From a bacterium UBA4883 (lineage in GTDB: Bacteria; Bacillota; Clostridia; Oscillospirales; Acutalibacteraceae), in the NCBI GenBank assembly GCA_002399225.1, contig DHDF01000035.1:29135-35497 (forward strand): 6,363 nucleotides of DNA, read 5' to 3'. The notes beneath the pieces were generated by a model that was not told the origin of the DNA, made no database searches, and saw only the letters and a list, made by a program, of their open reading frames with translations. Of this stretch, positions 5,715-6,363 are shown piece after piece. Numbering within the stretch: position 1 is the stretch's first letter; each line of letters begins with the position of its first letter. The position numbers and the translations under genes were made by a program.

Positions 5715-6085
5715 AGACTGCGATGGAAAATTCAGCCCGCAAAATAAAAACATACCGGGAGTATATCCGGTTTAAAGTTCTGATTCTTATTCTTTTAGCA
5801 TTCGGGACTCTTTTGGCGGCGCTTGCGGCGATTGTCATTCTTGTGATTCATGACCTGAACCTTGCGATGAAATACTGCGACCGCTTTCTGTTTGTCAAGG
5901 ACGGGGAGGTCTATGCCTATGGCGGGCGCGAAGTGATGACTCCCGAAACGATCGGCGACGTTTACGGAATCCCCGTGGCGGTCGAATCGGTCCGGGGGGC
6001 CTCCGTGGTGATTCCGCTGCCGGAGGTCCGGCGCGGGCGGCAATGGGCATCTTCCGAGGTGGGAAAACCGGCCAAAGGCGCGTAA
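5711..6085 (+). pseudogene. In-frame fusion of FecCD-type permease N-terminus to ABC ATPase C-terminus
   Basis: The 124-residue open frame begins at GTG 5711, overlapping the previous stop by 4 bp (GTGA), with an in-frame ATG at 5723. Residues 1 to about 41 look like the start of an importer permease: a basic N-terminus (ARKIKTYREYIRFK) and one hydrophobic helix, about 23-45. From residue 42 it switches to the end of the ATPase: VIHDLNLAMKYCDRFLFVKD (45-64) contains the switch histidine (His47, H-loop), followed by GEVYAYGGREVMTPETIGDVYGIPV. The rest of the permease and the ATPase Walker A, signature and Walker B motifs are absent, so transport is impossible. The deletion is estimated at about 1.5 kb from usual gene lengths. 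The reading frame survived the fusion, so a small membrane-anchored peptide could be made, but nothing shows a function. Confidence 0.82.
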
Positions 6086-6117
6086 CAAGAAAAGACTTCC
6101 AAAATTATTTTAAAGAG

Positions 6118-6164
6118 AAAAGCCGCATGAAAGCTGACCGTTAAGCTTCCATACGGCTTTTTTT
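6118..6164 (+). terminator. Terminator at the end of the decayed transporter operon
   Basis: AAAAGCCG (6118-6125) pairs with CGGCTTTT (6154-6161). The stem continues, with small mismatches, through CATGAAAGCT against AGCTTCCATA, and is followed by T7 in total (6158-6164). On the minus strand the hairpin is followed by CTCTTTA, so it may act in both directions. Confidence 0.85.
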
Positions 6165-6180
6165 CGGCCGAACCCTGTCA

Positions 6181-6215
6181 GAAAAGGAAGGCTGCCGGGA
6201 AAACCCGGCAGCCTT
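6181..6215 (-). terminator. Terminator of the right-hand PLP-enzyme gene
   Basis: AAGGCTGCCGGG (6188-6199) pairs perfectly over 12 bp with CCCGGCAGCCTT (6204-6215) around AAAA. Read leftward it is followed by CCTTTTC. It lies about 70 nt past the stop codon of the minus-strand gene. The bases between (6216-6283) show no gene. Confidence 0.75.
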
Positions 6216-6283
6216 GACATTCGATGGCCGCTATGCTACATCTTAACCGGGACCATGCACGGCCACGGATGCCGTTCGGGCCG

Positions 6284-6363
6284 CTATTTTTGTCTGCTTG
6301 CCTTCAGGGCCTGGTCAAGATCGCTGATGATGTCTTCCGCGTCTTCCAGGCCGACGCTGAAGC
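6284..6363 (-). CDS. Cys/Met-metabolism PLP-dependent enzyme, C-terminal end (rest outside window)
   Basis: The minus strand from the window edge to TAG at 6286-6284 encodes FSVGLEDAEDIISDLDQAL followed by KASRQK. The motif SVGLED-x-EDII-x-DL-x-QAL is the characteristic C-terminus of the cystathionine gamma-synthase / O-acetylhomoserine sulfhydrylase / methionine gamma-lyase family, which carries out sulfur amino-acid transformations using pyridoxal phosphate. Only 25 residues are visible, so the exact member (MetB, MetY, MGL or CBL-like) cannot be told. It converges on the decayed transporter operon. Confidence 0.8.
   Translation of the reverse strand, partial: FSVGLEDAEDIISDLDQALKASRQK

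Noticed and set aside
1..6363. CRISPR arrays, tRNA/rRNA genes, insertion sequences or attachment sites
   Set aside because: There are no regularly spaced repeats, no cloverleaf or rRNA core sequence, and no transposase-like frame or terminal inverted repeats. The deletions in the importer operon show no visible element at the joints.

Overview
The window looks like a chromosomal segment of a moderately GC-rich Gram-positive anaerobe, most likely a clostridial (Oscillospirales/Ruminococcaceae-like) bacterium. This is inferred from strong AGGAGG-type ribosome binding sites, near-perfect TTGACA/TATAAT promoters with 17-nt spacing, many intrinsic terminators and the gene families present. I could not run a search, so the taxon is an inference.

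Layout, left to right. (1) 1-567 (+) is the C-terminal part of IMP dehydrogenase (guaB), cut by the window edge and closed by a strong terminator. (2) 745-3562 (-) is a tightly overlapping operon, larE-larB-larC, encoding the three enzymes that build the nickel-pincer nucleotide (NPN) cofactor of lactate racemase (LarA) and its relatives. It has its own promoter, a 5' leader containing a terminator-like hairpin, and a 3' terminator. No larA-type apoenzyme is in the window. (3) 3563-4048 is a 486-bp divergent control region with back-to-back promoters. The rightward promoter drives a structured leader of about 190 nt. It ends in a textbook terminator just before a Shine-Dalgarno sequence, which is the architecture of a riboswitch or attenuator. 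(4) 4049-4849 (+) is an intact class I SAM-dependent methyltransferase starting at TTG. (5) 4911-6085 (+) is the wreck of a metal-uptake module: an FmdE-family fragment, a frameshifted and nonsense-mutated substrate-binding protein missing its N-terminal half, and an in-frame fusion of the first membrane helix of a FecCD-type permease to the C-terminal end of its ABC ATPase. (6) 6118-6215 holds two terminator hairpins. (7) 6284-6363 (-) is the C-terminus of a Cys/Met-metabolism PLP enzyme, cut by the window edge.

How it fits together: LarB, LarE and LarC convert nicotinic acid adenine dinucleotide into P2CMN, then P2TMN, then the Ni-loaded NPN cofactor. The divergent methyltransferase/FmdE/FecBCD-type module belongs to a class of operons that I infer imports a metal or metal complex (Mo/W, Ni, Fe or a corrinoid; the substrate cannot be read from sequence). 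In this genome the importer appears dead through two internal deletions plus two point lesions, while its promoter, leader RNA and methyltransferase look intact. The most interesting items are the leader RNA, whose ligand I could not identify, and the pattern of decay around a preserved regulated methyltransferase.
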